Below, piece by piece: positions 22,320 to 31,846 of a stretch of 46,030 bases of DNA (within the stretch, counting starts at the first letter, position 1; each line of letters begins with the position of its first letter). Source of the stretch: an uncultured bacterium (GTDB taxonomy: Bacteria > Armatimonadota > JACIXR01); the NCBI GenBank assembly GCA_938041455.1, contig CALITO010000025.1, positions 1-46,030 on the forward strand, read 5' to 3'. Position numbers and translations under genes: made by a program. Below the pieces are notes generated by a model that saw nothing but the letters and a program-made list of their open reading frames with translations, had not been told where the DNA came from and did no database searches.

Positions 22320-24404
22320 ATGCTTATTTTTATAGGAATGCTTGCAGGAATTGGTTTTCAGCCTTTGGACATAACCTCTTTTGAGAGGGCGGTGGATTTA
22401 GAGAAGGTCATCTGCAACGATGTGGAAATAACCCAAACAAGGGCAGGAGCTACGGAGGGGCGCTATGCTTTGAAAGCAGAATTCAAGCCCTCCAACTGGC
22501 CAAATATCTACTTCCGCATAGATAAAGCTTTTAGCCAGGGGAATTGGAGCGGTTTTGGTGGACTGGCAGTTGATGTAGAAAATCCTAACAATGAAACTAT
22601 TTCTCTCTATATAAGGGTTGACGACGATTTCTCAGCTGATGGCATCAAGCACTGCCGAACTGGTTATATTTCTCTTCAACCGAGGCAAAAGGCTACAATC
22701 ATTATGCCTCTTAAATCCGCTGTTCCTCCGGGGATGCGAGGAGGGCCACCTCTTCTACCCGGCGCCACGATGATGGGCGTCTCTGGCCCAGAACTTGACT
22801 GGACCCACATTGTTGCCTTCCAAATCTTCCTCGCTCAACCCCCAAAGTCCATAACCCTTCTAATTGATAACATTCGCCTTATTCCTTTACCTACAAGGGA
22901 CTGGGAAGGGATAGTTGACCGCTATGGTCAATACACTGGGGCGGACTGGAAGGGAAAGGTGCATAGCGATAACGACCTCAAAAAGCAATGGGAGGAAGAG
23001 GAGGAGTGGCTCAAGCGGAACCCCCCTCCCCCTGATAGGGACGAATATGGTGGCTGGAAGAATGGACCTAAACTCGAAGCTACTGGCTTTTTCCGCACAG
23101 CTTATGTGGTTGAGGGCAAGGAAACCACACCTCCCGCTGATTTGAAAGAGAGCGGGGGACGCTGGTGGCTGGTTACGCCGAGCGGCCACCTCTTCTTTTC
23201 CCTAGGCATAGACTGCGTTGGGCACTGGGAGGTATCACCAATTAAGGGGCGGGAGTATATGTTCACTTGGCTACCATCACCTTCTGACCCCCTTTCGGAG
23301 TTCTACCAAGACGATAAGATAAATTTCTATGCTATGAACTTAAAGAGAAAATACGGGGATAAATGGCAGGAAATTTGGACCGATATAACCTTGAGACGAT
23401 TGCTCGCTTGGGGCTTCAATACAATAGGCAACTGGTCCTCCCAGGAGGTCTTCTCCCCCCGCCGAGTCCCCTACACTGTTGGTATACATTATGGAGGTGA
23501 CTTTGCCCGCTTTCCCGCTCCAGATGTCTTCGACGAACGCTTCCCCAAAGCGGTAGAAGACTCTATAGCCGATGCAACCAAACAGTGGAAAGATGACCCT
23601 TGGTGCCTGGGCTATTTTGTGGACAACGAATTACCCTGGGGAGGATGGGGAGGTGACCCCCGTTCCCGCTATGAACTACCCATAAAGGCTCTCGCAAGCA
23701 ATGGCAAACTCTCCACGAAGAGGGAATTCGTAAGGGTTCTGCAGGAGAAATATAGCAGTATAGAAAACCTTAACAGAGCCTGGGGCATAAATGTGGATTC
23801 CTGGGAAAACCTCTTAGAAAAACCCTTGAACTTGCCAACCCAGTTAAGCCAATCCTGTATAACTGATTTGAGCGAGCTCCTCATCCACTTCGCGAGAAGA
23901 TACTTCCAAGTTGTCAGGGAAACGCTCAAGAAATATGCTCCCCACCAACTCTACCTCGGTTGCCGATTTGCCTCACGTCCAATGGAAGTAGTCAAGGTAT
24001 CCGCTGAATACTGTGATGTAGTCAGCTTCAATATATACAGCAGGGAAGTGAGCGAGAATGAGTGGGCGTTCACCAATACCTTGGGAAAGCCCTGCCTCAT
24101 TGGGGAGTTCCACTTCGGTTCCCTTGATAGGGGAATGTTCCACACAGGCTTAGTAGGGGTGGCGGATCAAGAGGAACGGGGGAAGGCTTACGAGGGTTAT
24201 GTGAAGAGCGTCTGGAAGCTTCCCGCATTCGTGGGCTGTCATTGGTTCCAATATGTAGATGAGCCATTGACGGGACGCTTTGACGGAGAGAACTACAACA
24301 TAGGATTTTTATCAGTGGTTGATTATCCCTATTGGGAACTCCTCATATCCGCAAGGAAGATAAACTCCAAGGTTTACGAAATCTTGGGCGGTGGGCTAAA
24401 ATGA
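22320..24404 (+). CDS. GH50-family glycoside hydrolase (beta-agarase-like), secreted
   Basis: About 694 residues. A short hydrophobic N-terminus (MLIFIGMLAGIGF) suggests export. An N-terminal carbohydrate-binding-like beta domain (residues about 20-195) carries 'NWPNIYFRID' and 'DWTHIVAFQIFLAQPP'. The TIM barrel follows: 'CLGYFVDNELPWGGWG' with acid/base candidate E437, and 'CLIGEFHFGSLDRGMFHTGLVGV' with nucleophile candidate E596. These blocks, and the 159-residue spacing between the two glutamates, match GH50 agarases. The natural substrate need not be agarose in a terrestrial thermophile. AAGGAG with 8-nt spacing chooses ATG 22320 over upstream in-frame starts. It follows cstA by 14 nt and overlaps the next gene by 4. 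Confidence 0.88.
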   Translation: MLIFIGMLAGIGFQPLDITSFERAVDLEKVICNDVEITQTRAGATEGRYALKAEFKPSNWPNIYFRIDKAFSQGNWSGFGGLAVDVENPNNETISLYIRVDDDFSADGIKHCRTGYISLQPRQKATIIMPLKSAVPPGMRGGPPLLPGATMMGVSGPELDWTHIVAFQIFLAQPPKSITLLIDNIRLIPLPTRDWEGIVDRYGQYTGADWKGKVHSDNDLKKQWEEEEEWLKRNPPPPDRDEYGGWKNGPKLEATGFFRTAYVVEGKETTPPADLKESGGRWWLVTPSGHLFFSLGIDCVGHWEVSPIKGREYMFTWLPSPSDPLSEFYQDDKINFYAMNLKRKYGDKWQEIWTDITLRRLLAWGFNTIGNWSSQEVFSPRRVPYTVGIHYGGDFARFPAPDVFDERFPKAVEDSIADATKQWKDDPWCLGYFVDNELPWGGWGGDPRSRYELPIKALASNGKLSTKREFVRVLQEKYSSIENLNRAWGINVDSWENLLEKPLNLPTQLSQSCITDLSELLIHFARRYFQVVRETLKKYAPHQLYLGCRFASRPMEVVKVSAEYCDVVSFNIYSREVSENEWAFTNTLGKPCLIGEFHFGSLDRGMFHTGLVGVADQEERGKAYEGYVKSVWKLPAFVGCHWFQYVDEPLTGRFDGENYNIGFLSVVDYPYWELLISARKINSKVYEILGGGLK

Positions 24405-26584
24405 GTCCCCATCGCCTTGTGCTTATATTAGGATTGTTACAAGGAGCGATGGTTATGCCTCTTAATGAGACTTCCTCCAAAGGCAAACCCTGGTATGACC
24501 GATTATTGGTGGGGATTGAGGTAGGACCAACGGGTGCTAATGATAGGGACGAGATATATATGAGCAAGGCAAATGGAAGGGACATCCTCGAGAAAATTCT
24601 TAAGGCGAAGGCTGAATATCTCGTCATATTTATGAAGGACCAAAACTTTGCCTACTACAACTCCAAAGTAGCCCGTAAGTGTCCCCAGTTAAAAGATAGG
24701 GATTTATTAAAAGAAGTCATAGAGGAAGCAAATAAATACAACATACCCGTGATTGCCTATGTGCAGGTGCAGTATGATACATCTTCCTGGCTCCTTCATC
24801 CTGAGTGGCGGATGAAGGATTGGGATGGTAAAGATATAATGGGACGCCTCTGCTACAACTCCGGCTACATAGAGTTCATCAAGTCTATTCTTGAAGAACT
24901 TATGCAATATGACATCGCGGGTTTCCACATAGATATGCTTGACTGGGGTTTCTTCCCACCTCACGGATGCTGGTGCGAGAGATGTGAGGAGGCATTTGAA
25001 AAGGAATACGGGATGGAGATGCCAAAAGAGATGAATTGGAATAAGGATTGGGAGAAAGTTTTGGAGTTCCGCTACGATTCCGCTGTCCGCTTCTGCCAAC
25101 AGCTCCAAGCCTTCGTCAAATCCAAACGACCAGAACTATCTGTTGATTTCAACTATCACGGCTACCCTCCTTTCTCTTGGTGGACGGGGCAGAAACCTGT
25201 GGGAAAGGCAAGTGATGGTGATTTCCTTACCGCTGAAGGGTTGCCCTTCGTTTTCGGGCATACCAATCCCAGTTTCCTCGCTCTATTTATGAAAGGAGCT
25301 CGCGGTGATGGTAGAACCCAAGGCGTTACATCGGTTGGCGTCTACGACTACCACGACTTCACGCTCCGCCCCACAGCTGAGTTAAAGTGGGAAATATTTA
25401 CCTATCTCGCTCACGGCTCCCTCTGCACAATAGTTGATAAAGCCTATTATGAGGGAGCATTAAACCCTGTTGCTTATGAAAGAATAGGAGAGGTAATGGA
25501 AGAGGCACTTGCAAAAAGGGAGTATTTCGGGCATAGACCCCTTCCCGAGGTCGCTATCTACTTCTCCCTTCGCACAAGGGACTGGTTTGGAAGGGAGAAC
25601 CCCTCACCCTATTTCTCAGCAGTTATGGGTGCCCATAAGGCTCTCAAAGAGGTTCACATCCCTATGGCTTTCCTGATGGACGAGGATCTTTCCTTGGAGA
25701 AACTCTCCCAATACCCCGTCCTCTACCTTCCCAACACCGCCATATTAAGGGAAAAAGAAATAGCCATCTTCAAAGAATATCTACAAAATGGTGGCAAGAT
25801 TTTGGTGACCGGCTTGACGGGTTGCTACGATGAATATGGCAATCCTATGGAGAGAAGTTCTCTGGAAGAACTCATCGGGGCAAAACTACTCCGTCTTTTC
25901 ACTTCTCATAGCGATAACTTCCTCCGTCTGCCGAAGGATTTGGAGGAAGGAGAGGGCAAATTCCTCCTCCAGGATGTAGGCGGGGATTGGTTCATCTTGA
26001 TTTATGGACCCCTCGCCATCTTTAAACCGCAAGAGGCAAAGGCTTTTGGAGAACTATTAACCGCCTATCGTTCCCAAGATAATCTTTGGATGAACCATAT
26101 GTCTCCCGAGAAAGTGGTGGGGCCTGCTGTTCTCGTGAGGGAATATGGGAAAGGGAAAATTGTCTATCTCCCCTTTTCCATAGACTCTGCTTTCGTTGGT
26201 AATTACAGGATGCCCGAGCATCGCAACCTCATCCGCAACATTGTCCGCTTCCTTAACCCCAATCCACCAGTGATAATAGAAGCTCCACCCAATGTGGAAA
26301 GCGTCCTGAGCAAGGACGAGGAGAAAAATCGCCTGATAATCCATTTCATCTGCTTCTGCGGAACACCGACATCAGCCGCTGTGCCCTTCCCCGAAGGTAG
26401 AAAAGTTCTGCCAACCCTTATGGAGTTCTGCTCACCTTACGAGGCGGAGATAACCCTAAATATACCGTTTACCTCTGCATATTCTGTGGGACCACAGTCT
26501 AAATTATCGCAGAAAGGAAAAATACTTCGACTTCAAACGCATAATATCCACGAAGTGGTGGTAATAGAAATTAGAAAGCCTTAG
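24401..26584 (+). CDS. GHL6-type putative glycosidase with GH42-like trimerisation domain
   Basis: 727 residues. The N-terminus (PHRLVLILGLLQGAMVM) may be a signal peptide. A TIM barrel (about 30-380) shows 'KYNIPVIAYVQVQYD', 'DIAGFHIDMLDWGFF' and the 'CWCERCEEAFEKEYG' cysteine motif typical of hypothetical glycosyl hydrolase 6 and related alpha-fucosidase-like barrels. The C-terminal half has a GH42-type trimerisation / class I amidotransferase-like fold ('YPVLYLPNTAILREKEIAIFKEYLQNGGKILVTGLTG') and 'YGKGKIVYLPFSID'. The substrate is unknown. ATGA overlap with the GH50 gene shows coupling. Its stop overlaps that of the convergent thyX. Confidence 0.82.
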   Translation: MSPHRLVLILGLLQGAMVMPLNETSSKGKPWYDRLLVGIEVGPTGANDRDEIYMSKANGRDILEKILKAKAEYLVIFMKDQNFAYYNSKVARKCPQLKDRDLLKEVIEEANKYNIPVIAYVQVQYDTSSWLLHPEWRMKDWDGKDIMGRLCYNSGYIEFIKSILEELMQYDIAGFHIDMLDWGFFPPHGCWCERCEEAFEKEYGMEMPKEMNWNKDWEKVLEFRYDSAVRFCQQLQAFVKSKRPELSVDFNYHGYPPFSWWTGQKPVGKASDGDFLTAEGLPFVFGHTNPSFLALFMKGARGDGRTQGVTSVGVYDYHDFTLRPTAELKWEIFTYLAHGSLCTIVDKAYYEGALNPVAYERIGEVMEEALAKREYFGHRPLPEVAIYFSLRTRDWFGRENPSPYFSAVMGAHKALKEVHIPMAFLMDEDLSLEKLSQYPVLYLPNTAILREKEIAIFKEYLQNGGKILVTGLTGCYDEYGNPMERSSLEELIGAKLLRLFTSHSDNFLRLPKDLEEGEGKFLLQDVGGDWFILIYGPLAIFKPQEAKAFGELLTAYRSQDNLWMNHMSPEKVVGPAVLVREYGKGKIVYLPFSIDSAFVGNYRMPEHRNLIRNIVRFLNPNPPVIIEAPPNVESVLSKDEEKNRLIIHFICFCGTPTSAAVPFPEGRKVLPTLMEFCSPYEAEITLNIPFTSAYSVGPQSKLSQKGKILRLQTHNIHEVVVIEIRKP

Positions 26585-27333
26585 GAAGACCCTCTGCTCT
26601 CTCCTTTAGGGACTATTTTTAATATGTCCTCTTTGAGGGGATATTTACCGCAGGTGAATTTTCTTCCCTCAGGGCAGTAGCCGAGGTATTCGCATTTTGC
26701 TCCTCCTTTTTCGAAGACAGCCGGCAGTTTCTCCTTACATATAGCGAGCATCTTGTTGGCTAATTCCCTTATCTCCCATTGCGCCCTCGCACAGCATCTT
26801 TCCCTGAAGAAGTGGAGAAGTTCCCTTGCGTTCATCGTCACCACTATCTTTGTTTCCACCGCTTGAGGGAGAACGAAACGGGCGTCCTCCCTCCCCTCAC
26901 TTCCCCTTAACTCTTCCAAACGTTTCCTTAGCTTAACATATCCTCTCCTTATCTCCTCCATCAATCGGAAGAACTCTTCCCTTGCTTCTCCGTCCTCCTC
27001 AATGGAGGGAGGAATAACGAAATTGAAATCGTCCAATTTAACATATCTCTGGCTTTGCTGGGAATAGGATGCTATCCTATGCCTCACCAACTGGTGAGTT
27101 AGGACTCGGGAAACACCCTCAATGGCGAATGTGAACTTTATGTGTTCTAAAGGGCTCTCATGCCCAGAACGAATCAATCGCCTTACGAAATCTGCCATCT
27201 TTTCCTCGTCTGTTTCCCCCTTGAACTCCATAGCGAATCTATCCGAGTAACATTGCTTCCCCGCTGCGTAAATCACCGCCAGCGCATTGGGGGTAGAATC
27301 CAAGAGACGAACATTCATTATAGCCTTTCCCAT
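26581..27333 (-). CDS. thyX: Flavin-dependent thymidylate synthase
   Basis: 250 residues. The ThyX signature RHRxxSxNxxSxR is present as 'RHRIASYSQQSQRY' (Gln replaces the usual Asn), with 'SGHESPLEHIKFTFAIEGVSR' before it and 'NARELLHFFRERCCARAQWEIRELA' after. It methylates dUMP using methylene-tetrahydrofolate and FAD/NAD(P)H. The C-terminal extension contains several cysteines (AKCEYLGYCPEGRKFTC), seen in some thermophile homologues. The start at 27333 is supported by TATAAT ending 6 nt upstream (leaderless); an internal ATG at 27318 is also possible. Divergent from def. Confidence 0.95.
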   Translation of the reverse strand: MGKAIMNVRLLDSTPNALAVIYAAGKQCYSDRFAMEFKGETDEEKMADFVRRLIRSGHESPLEHIKFTFAIEGVSRVLTHQLVRHRIASYSQQSQRYVKLDDFNFVIPPSIEEDGEAREEFFRLMEEIRRGYVKLRKRLEELRGSEGREDARFVLPQAVETKIVVTMNARELLHFFRERCCARAQWEIRELANKMLAICKEKLPAVFEKGGAKCEYLGYCPEGRKFTCGKYPLKEDILKIVPKGESRGSS

Positions 27334-27339
27334 ACCCTT

Positions 27340-27345
27340 ATTATA
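27340..27345 (-). promoter_or_regulatory. -10 box of the thyX leaderless promoter
   Basis: Minus-strand TATAAT (27345-27340) followed by 6 nt and the ATG at 27333, with no Shine-Dalgarno between. A convincing -35 is not visible. Confidence 0.45.
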
Positions 27346-27381
27346 TAGGCAAATCCCGAATTCTTCAGCGATTTGTTTTTA

Positions 27382-27410
27382 TGGACGAATGGCAGTTTGG
27401 GAAATAGAAT
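27382..27410 (+). promoter_or_regulatory. Candidate promoter of def-fmt
   Basis: -35 TGGACG (27382-27387), 17-nt spacer, -10 TAGAAT (27405-27410), 10 nt before ATG 27421. The predicted leader is only about 3 nt. Confidence 0.4.
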
Positions 27411-27420
27411 TATTGTAGTT

Positions 27421-27909
27421 ATGGTTAGAGAGATTTTAAAACTCGGAGCCCCTATATTGAGGGAGAAGGCTGTGCCCGTGCATAAATACGATGCCGCTTT
27501 ACAGAGGCTCATAGATGATATGATTGAGACGATGAAATCAGCAAAAGGTATAGGCTTAGCTGCTCCCCAAATAGGTGTTTCCCGAAGAGTGATAATAGTT
27601 TTACAAGATGATAAGCCCCTTGCCCTCGTTAACCCCTCAATAGTGCAGGAGGAAGGATTGGATGAATCCGAGGAAGGATGCCTTAGCATTCCCAATCTTT
27701 ACGCAATCGTTCCCCGTCCCTCTTATGTCAAAGTTGTGGGTTCGGATCCTAAGGGAAAACGAATAAATATAGAAGCAGAGGGGTTATTAGCGAGGACGCT
27801 CTGCCATGAGATAGACCACCTTGATGGTATACTCTTTATAGACAAAGCTTACCCTGAAACTCTTCACTGGGTCCAACCAGGGGAAAAAAGCGAGAGCAAA
27901 GCTGGGTAA
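27421..27909 (+). CDS. def: Peptide deformylase
   Basis: 162 residues. All three active-site motifs are intact: GIGLAAPQIG (43-52), EGCLSIP with metal ligand C87, and HEIDHLDG with H129, E130 and H133. It removes the N-formyl group from nascent proteins. ATG 27421 gives the canonical 'MVREILKLGAPILREKA' start; the frame could begin at a TTG at 27373, but this has no family support. The stop directly abuts the fmt ATG (no gap), pairing the enzyme that removes the formyl group with the one that adds it. Confidence 0.96.
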   Translation: MVREILKLGAPILREKAVPVHKYDAALQRLIDDMIETMKSAKGIGLAAPQIGVSRRVIIVLQDDKPLALVNPSIVQEEGLDESEEGCLSIPNLYAIVPRPSYVKVVGSDPKGKRINIEAEGLLARTLCHEIDHLDGILFIDKAYPETLHWVQPGEKSESKAG

Positions 27910-28833
27910 ATGCGTATAATATTCTGGGGCACCCCAAATTGGGCACTCTATCCCCTAAGGGCTCTCAAGGAGACCGAAGAGGTAGTCGCCGTTGTCTGTC
28001 AACCGGATAAACCGGCGGGAAGGGGACTTGCCCTCCAGCACCCCCCTACTAAGGAGTTCGCTCTTTCTCAAGGTATAACGGTTCTCCAACCGGATAATTT
28101 AAGGGATCCCTCCTTCCAGGAAGAGTTAAAATCTCTTGCCCCTGACCTCTCTGTGATATGCGCCTATGGCAAGTATATACCGCGAGAGATCCTTGCCATT
28201 CCGCCTCTCGGCTTCATCAATCTTCATCCCAGTCTCCTCCCCCGCTGGCGAGGCGCAGACCCCGTAAGATGGGCAATCCTCTCGGGAGATGAAAAAACAG
28301 GGGTAACCATCCACTATGCCAGTGAGAAGATGGACGCGGGAGATATAATCCTCCAAAGGGAATTCCCCGTCCTACCCACTGATACATATGGGACGCTGGG
28401 AGAACGGCTATTCCGAGAGGGAACTTCCCTTCTACTTGAGGCTATCGGCTTAATTAAGGAAGGCAAAGCACCTCGCCATCCCCAAGACGAAGAGAAAGCA
28501 ACATACGCCTCCCCCCTTGAAACACAGGCTTTCAAGATAGACTGGCAATCACCAGCCAAAGTGATAGAGAGGCTCGTGAGGGCGGGCAACCCTACCCCGG
28601 GAGCCTTCACATTCTTTAGAAAGCAAAGGCTTAAGATATGGGAATGCGTCCCCAGAGAAGAAGAGGTAGGGAAGCCAGGAGAGATAATAGGATTGGAGAA
28701 AGAGGGATTACTCGTCTGTTGTGGAGCAGGTTCTCTCCTAATAACTTCTCTCCAGAAGGAGGGAAAGAGGAGGATAAGTGGGGGGGAATTCGCGCGGGGA
28801 TATAGAGTTAAGGAAGGGGAGATGCTGGGTTAA
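27910..28833 (+). CDS. fmt: Methionyl-tRNA formyltransferase
   Basis: 307 residues. Formyl-folate-binding and catalytic blocks: 'IIFWGTPNWALYPLRAL', 'INLHPSLLPRWRGADPVRWAIL' and 'GVTIHYASEKMDAGDIIL' (catalytic Asp in MDAGD). The C-terminal OB-like domain starts near residue 205 ('FKIDWQSPAKVIERLVRAGNPTPGAFTFF'). It formylates initiator Met-tRNA. Translated directly after def, with TAA-ATG abutting. Confidence 0.96.
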   Translation: MRIIFWGTPNWALYPLRALKETEEVVAVVCQPDKPAGRGLALQHPPTKEFALSQGITVLQPDNLRDPSFQEELKSLAPDLSVICAYGKYIPREILAIPPLGFINLHPSLLPRWRGADPVRWAILSGDEKTGVTIHYASEKMDAGDIILQREFPVLPTDTYGTLGERLFREGTSLLLEAIGLIKEGKAPRHPQDEEKATYASPLETQAFKIDWQSPAKVIERLVRAGNPTPGAFTFFRKQRLKIWECVPREEEVGKPGEIIGLEKEGLLVCCGAGSLLITSLQKEGKRRISGGEFARGYRVKEGEMLG

Positions 28834-28856
28834 AAAGCGTCCCCTCAAGTTCGCTC
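28832..28856 (-). terminator. Weak hairpin with T-run after the NCS2 permease gene
   Basis: On the minus strand GAGCG...CGCTT arms (5 bp including one wobble pair) around a 12-nt loop are followed by TTTA. It lies just after the permease stop and overlaps the fmt stop, so it may serve that operon's end. A short stem, so only a candidate. Confidence 0.25.
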
Positions 28857-28863
28857 GACAATG

Positions 28864-30180
28864 CTAATAAATGATGAAGGAAAAGACAAAGACGAGGGAA
28901 ATAACGAACATAAGGGGGTGAACTTCCCTCGCTTTACCTAAGAGCAGTTTTATCAATGAATAGGCTATGAAGCCGTAGCCTATGCCGTGAGATATGCTGT
29001 AGGTTAGGGGGATGGTGAGGAGGATAACGAAGGCAGGGAAAGCTTCTTCAACATCATCCCAGGATATATCCTTGACCACAGACATCATAAGGAAACCCAC
29101 TATGATAAGGGCGGGAGCCACAGCTACGGGGGGAACGATGGAGAGAAGGGGTGAGAAAAAGGCAGTTATCAAGAAAAGGATAGCTACAATGACCGAGACT
29201 AATCCCGTCCTTCCCCCTGCACCTACTCCAGCTGCGGATTCTATGTAGGTTGTTGTAGAGGAAGCACTACATATTCCTCCCCACATCGCAGCGAAAGAAT
29301 CAACGAGCAAGACCCTGTTCAAGCGGGGTAGCCTTCCCTCAGGTGTGAGGAAACCTCCCTGCCCTCCCACTCCTATAACCGTTCCCATAGTATCAAAGAA
29401 ATCGGTTACCAGAAAGGCGAAGATTATGGGAACAAGTGGTAGCTGTAGGGCAGAGAGGATATCAAGCTTGCCGAAAGTTTCCAAACTGGGGAGGGAGAAG
29501 ACCCCTTGAGGGAACTTTGCTAAGCCCAGGGGAATGGCGATAAGTGTGCAGATTATTATACCCAGTAGGATCGCCCCCTTTATTCCCCTCGCCATCATAA
29601 AGGCAGTGAGGAACAGTCCGAAAAGGGCTAAAATGGTTTCCTTTGTTCTTATACTTCCGAAGGTGACGAATGTTGCTGGGGAGGCGACCACGAGATTGGC
29701 ATCCTTGAGACCGATGAAAGCGATGAGAAGTCCTATTCCCACACTTATAGCTCTCTTCAAGGACAGAGGTATGGCATACATAACCGTTTCCCTCACACCC
29801 GTGAGCACGAAGAGCGTGATGAGGAAACCTTCTATAAATATCACCCCCATCCCCGTTTGCCAGCTATACCCCATCTTTTGACAGACTTCAAAGGTGAGGA
29901 AGGCATTCAAACCCATACCAGGTGCCAAAGCAAAGGGATAGTTAGCCCAGAGCCCCATCAGGAGGGTGGGGATGGCGGCTGCTAAAGCTGTCATTCCAAT
30001 AGTAGCGGTTAGGGGTAGCCCAGCATTTTGGAGGATAGAGGGATTAGCGAAGACGATGTAGGACATCGTCATAAAGGTGGTGAGCCCCGCTATTATCTCC
30101 GTGCGGAGGTCGGAGCCCGCCTGCTTTACTTTAAAGAAGGAGAGGATATTTTCTCGGGGAGAGACTGCTCCTTTATTCAC
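28864..30180 (-). CDS. NCS2-family purine permease (AzgA/PbuG-like)
   Basis: About 438 residues with 12-14 membrane helices. AzgA-branch motifs: '[23 protein letters not shown]', '[18 protein letters not shown]', '[21 protein letters not shown]' and '[23 protein letters not shown]'. It imports guanine, hypoxanthine or adenine with protons. The most likely start is GTG 30180, which overlaps the recA stop by 8 nt; an in-frame start at 30222 would lie inside recA. It ends the pheA-to-recA minus-strand series. Confidence 0.9.
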   Translation of the reverse strand: MNKGAVSPRENILSFFKVKQAGSDLRTEIIAGLTTFMTMSYIVFANPSILQNAGLPLTATIGMTALAAAIPTLLMGLWANYPFALAPGMGLNAFLTFEVCQKMGYSWQTGMGVIFIEGFLITLFVLTGVRETVMYAIPLSLKRAISVGIGLLIAFIGLKDANLVVASPATFVTFGSIRTKETILALFGLFLTAFMMARGIKGAILLGIIICTLIAIPLGLAKFPQGVFSLPSLETFGKLDILSALQLPLVPIIFAFLVTDFFDTMGTVIGVGGQGGFLTPEGRLPRLNRVLLVDSFAAMWGGICSASSTTTYIESAAGVGAGGRTGLVSVIVAILFLITAFFSPLLSIVPPVAVAPALIIVGFLMMSVVKDISWDDVEEAFPAFVILLTIPLTYSISHGIGYGFIAYSLIKLLLGKAREVHPLMFVISLVFVFSFIIY

Positions 30181-31225
30181 CAGCTTCTTGCTCGCCCCAG
30201 AAGGGCAAAGTTCCCTCGCCAATCAACCACTTTGGCTGGAGCTTTCCCTCAGTCAGTTCCTTCCTAATTCTCTGCTCCAGTGATTGTAGGAGGTCGGGAT
30301 GCTCAAGGAGATAGTTTTTCGCCGCTTCCTTTCCTTGACCTATCCTCTGCTCTCCAATGGTATACCAACTACCGCTCTTGGTTATGCAACCTGTGACAAC
30401 CGCTGTCTCCAAAATATCCCCTACCTTGTCTATTCCTGTGCCGAAGAGGATGTCGAACTCAGCAGTTCGGAAGGGGGGAGCGAGTTTATTCTTCACTACC
30501 TTTGCCCTTACCCTTATCCCCACATTTTCCGCTCCCCGTTTTATATTATCCACCTTTCTCGTATCTATCCTGACGGATGCCCAGAACTTAAGTGCTCTTC
30601 CCCCGGGAGTAGTTTCGGGGCTTCCGAAAATTATACCTATTTTCTCCCTCACCTGATTTATGAATATACAAGCAGTGCGGGATTTGCTCACGGAACCACT
30701 TATTTTCCTCAGCGCCTGGGACATAAGCCTTGCTTGCAAGCCCATATGGGCATCGCCCATCTCGCCCTCTATCTCCGCCCGAGGGACGAGGGCAGCTACA
30801 GAATCTATCACCACCACATCTATTGCTCCGCTTCTCACCAAAACATCCACTATCTCCAGAGCTTGTTCTCCTGTATCGGGTTGAGAAAGGAGGAGGTTAT
30901 CTATGTCTATGCCTAGTTTTTGTGCGTAGAAGGGGTCGAGGGCATGCTCAGCGTCCAGGAAGGCGGCGGTTCCCCCCATCTTCTGAGCCTCCGCAATAAT
31001 GTGGAGGGCGAGGGTCGTTTTGCCCGAAGCTTCCTGCCCGAATATTTCCGTCACCCTTCCCCGAGGAATTCCCCCAATGCCGAGGGCTATGTCTAAGGCA
31101 AGGGAGCCTGTGGGGATAACATCCACTGCAAGGCGAGTGGCTTCCCCAAGACGCATTATCGCTCCCTTTCCGAATTGCTTCTCAACCTGAGAAAGCGCCA
31201 GCTCCAAAGCCTTTTCTTTGTCCAT
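30173..31225 (-). CDS. recA: RecA recombinase
   Basis: 350 residues. Walker A is 'GQEASGKTT', Walker B is '[12 protein letters not shown]', and the DNA-binding loops are '[25 protein letters not shown]' and '[26 protein letters not shown]'. It promotes strand exchange and SOS co-protease activity. ATG 31225 has a GGGAAGTGAG region upstream; an in-frame TTG at 31252 is unlikely. It has a promoter-like region of its own with a palindrome between -35 and -10, although it also follows thpR by 57 nt. Confidence 0.97.
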   Translation of the reverse strand: MDKEKALELALSQVEKQFGKGAIMRLGEATRLAVDVIPTGSLALDIALGIGGIPRGRVTEIFGQEASGKTTLALHIIAEAQKMGGTAAFLDAEHALDPFYAQKLGIDIDNLLLSQPDTGEQALEIVDVLVRSGAIDVVVIDSVAALVPRAEIEGEMGDAHMGLQARLMSQALRKISGSVSKSRTACIFINQVREKIGIIFGSPETTPGGRALKFWASVRIDTRKVDNIKRGAENVGIRVRAKVVKNKLAPPFRTAEFDILFGTGIDKVGDILETAVVTGCITKSGSWYTIGEQRIGQGKEAAKNYLLEHPDLLQSLEQRIRKELTEGKLQPKWLIGEGTLPFWGEQEAGE

Positions 31226-31259
31226 TTCTCTCACTTCCCTTTTGGTTTTCAAATAATAG

Positions 31260-31286
31260 ATTATAGCCTGTCTATCAGGTTGTCAA
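31260..31286 (-). promoter_or_regulatory. recA promoter with palindromic operator candidate
   Basis: Minus-strand perfect -35 TTGACA (31286-31281) and perfect -10 TATAAT (31265-31260), with a short 15-nt spacer. Inside the spacer is CCTGATAGACAGG (31279-31267), an inverted repeat with CCTG/CAGG arms, where an SOS-type repressor could bind. Confidence 0.4.
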
Positions 31287-31846
31287 TATGAAGGATTCCC
31301 TTGAAAATGGACCTGATAGAGGAGGGAGTATTGGGGACCTCGGGGAAAAAGTATGCTGTGCATAAGGGAGAGCGAATCCGCCCGCATCTCGCCTAAATAA
31401 ACCTCACCCATTTCCTGCATCGCTTTGACGAGGGCTTGGATATTTTTCCCGGAACGCACCCTCCCCAAGGTTAAATGAAAGGAAAACTCCTTCTCAGGAG
31501 GTATCCCTAAATTCCTTATCCTCTCTTCTAATTCCTTAGCCAGTTCACCGAGAAGTGGAGCTTCCCCACCTATCCAGATGACCTTGGGACGCCTTAAATC
31601 AGGAAATGCTCCCACCCCTTTGAAACTCAAAAGAGGAGACGGGAACTTCCCCCCCACCTCCTCCATTATCCCCTTTATCCTTTCCACTAAGTGCTCCTCT
31701 ATCTCTCCCAGGAATCTCAAGGTTATGTGAAGATTTTCCTTCTCCACCCACTTCACATCAGCGTTTGCTTTTCTCAGTTTGTTCTGAATCTCCACAGCCT
31801 TCTCCTTTATTTCCTCGGGAACAAGGATAGCGATGAAACACCTCAT
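31283..31846 (-). CDS. thpR: RNA 2',3'-cyclic phosphodiesterase (2H family, LigT/ThpR)
   Basis: About 187 residues. The two HxTx motifs of the 2H superfamily are H40-I-T-L and 'FHLTLGR' (around residue 122). It opens 2',3'-cyclic phosphates to 2'-phosphates and shows ligase activity in vitro. 'MRCFIAILVPEEIKEK' at 31846 is the usual start and overlaps the cinA stop by 4 nt; an in-frame start at 31870 is unlikely. It lies between cinA and recA, a common neighbourhood in bacteria. Confidence 0.93.
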   Translation of the reverse strand: MRCFIAILVPEEIKEKAVEIQNKLRKANADVKWVEKENLHITLRFLGEIEEHLVERIKGIMEEVGGKFPSPLLSFKGVGAFPDLRRPKVIWIGGEAPLLGELAKELEERIRNLGIPPEKEFSFHLTLGRVRSGKNIQALVKAMQEMGEVYLGEMRADSLSLMHSILFPRGPQYSLLYQVHFQGNPSY

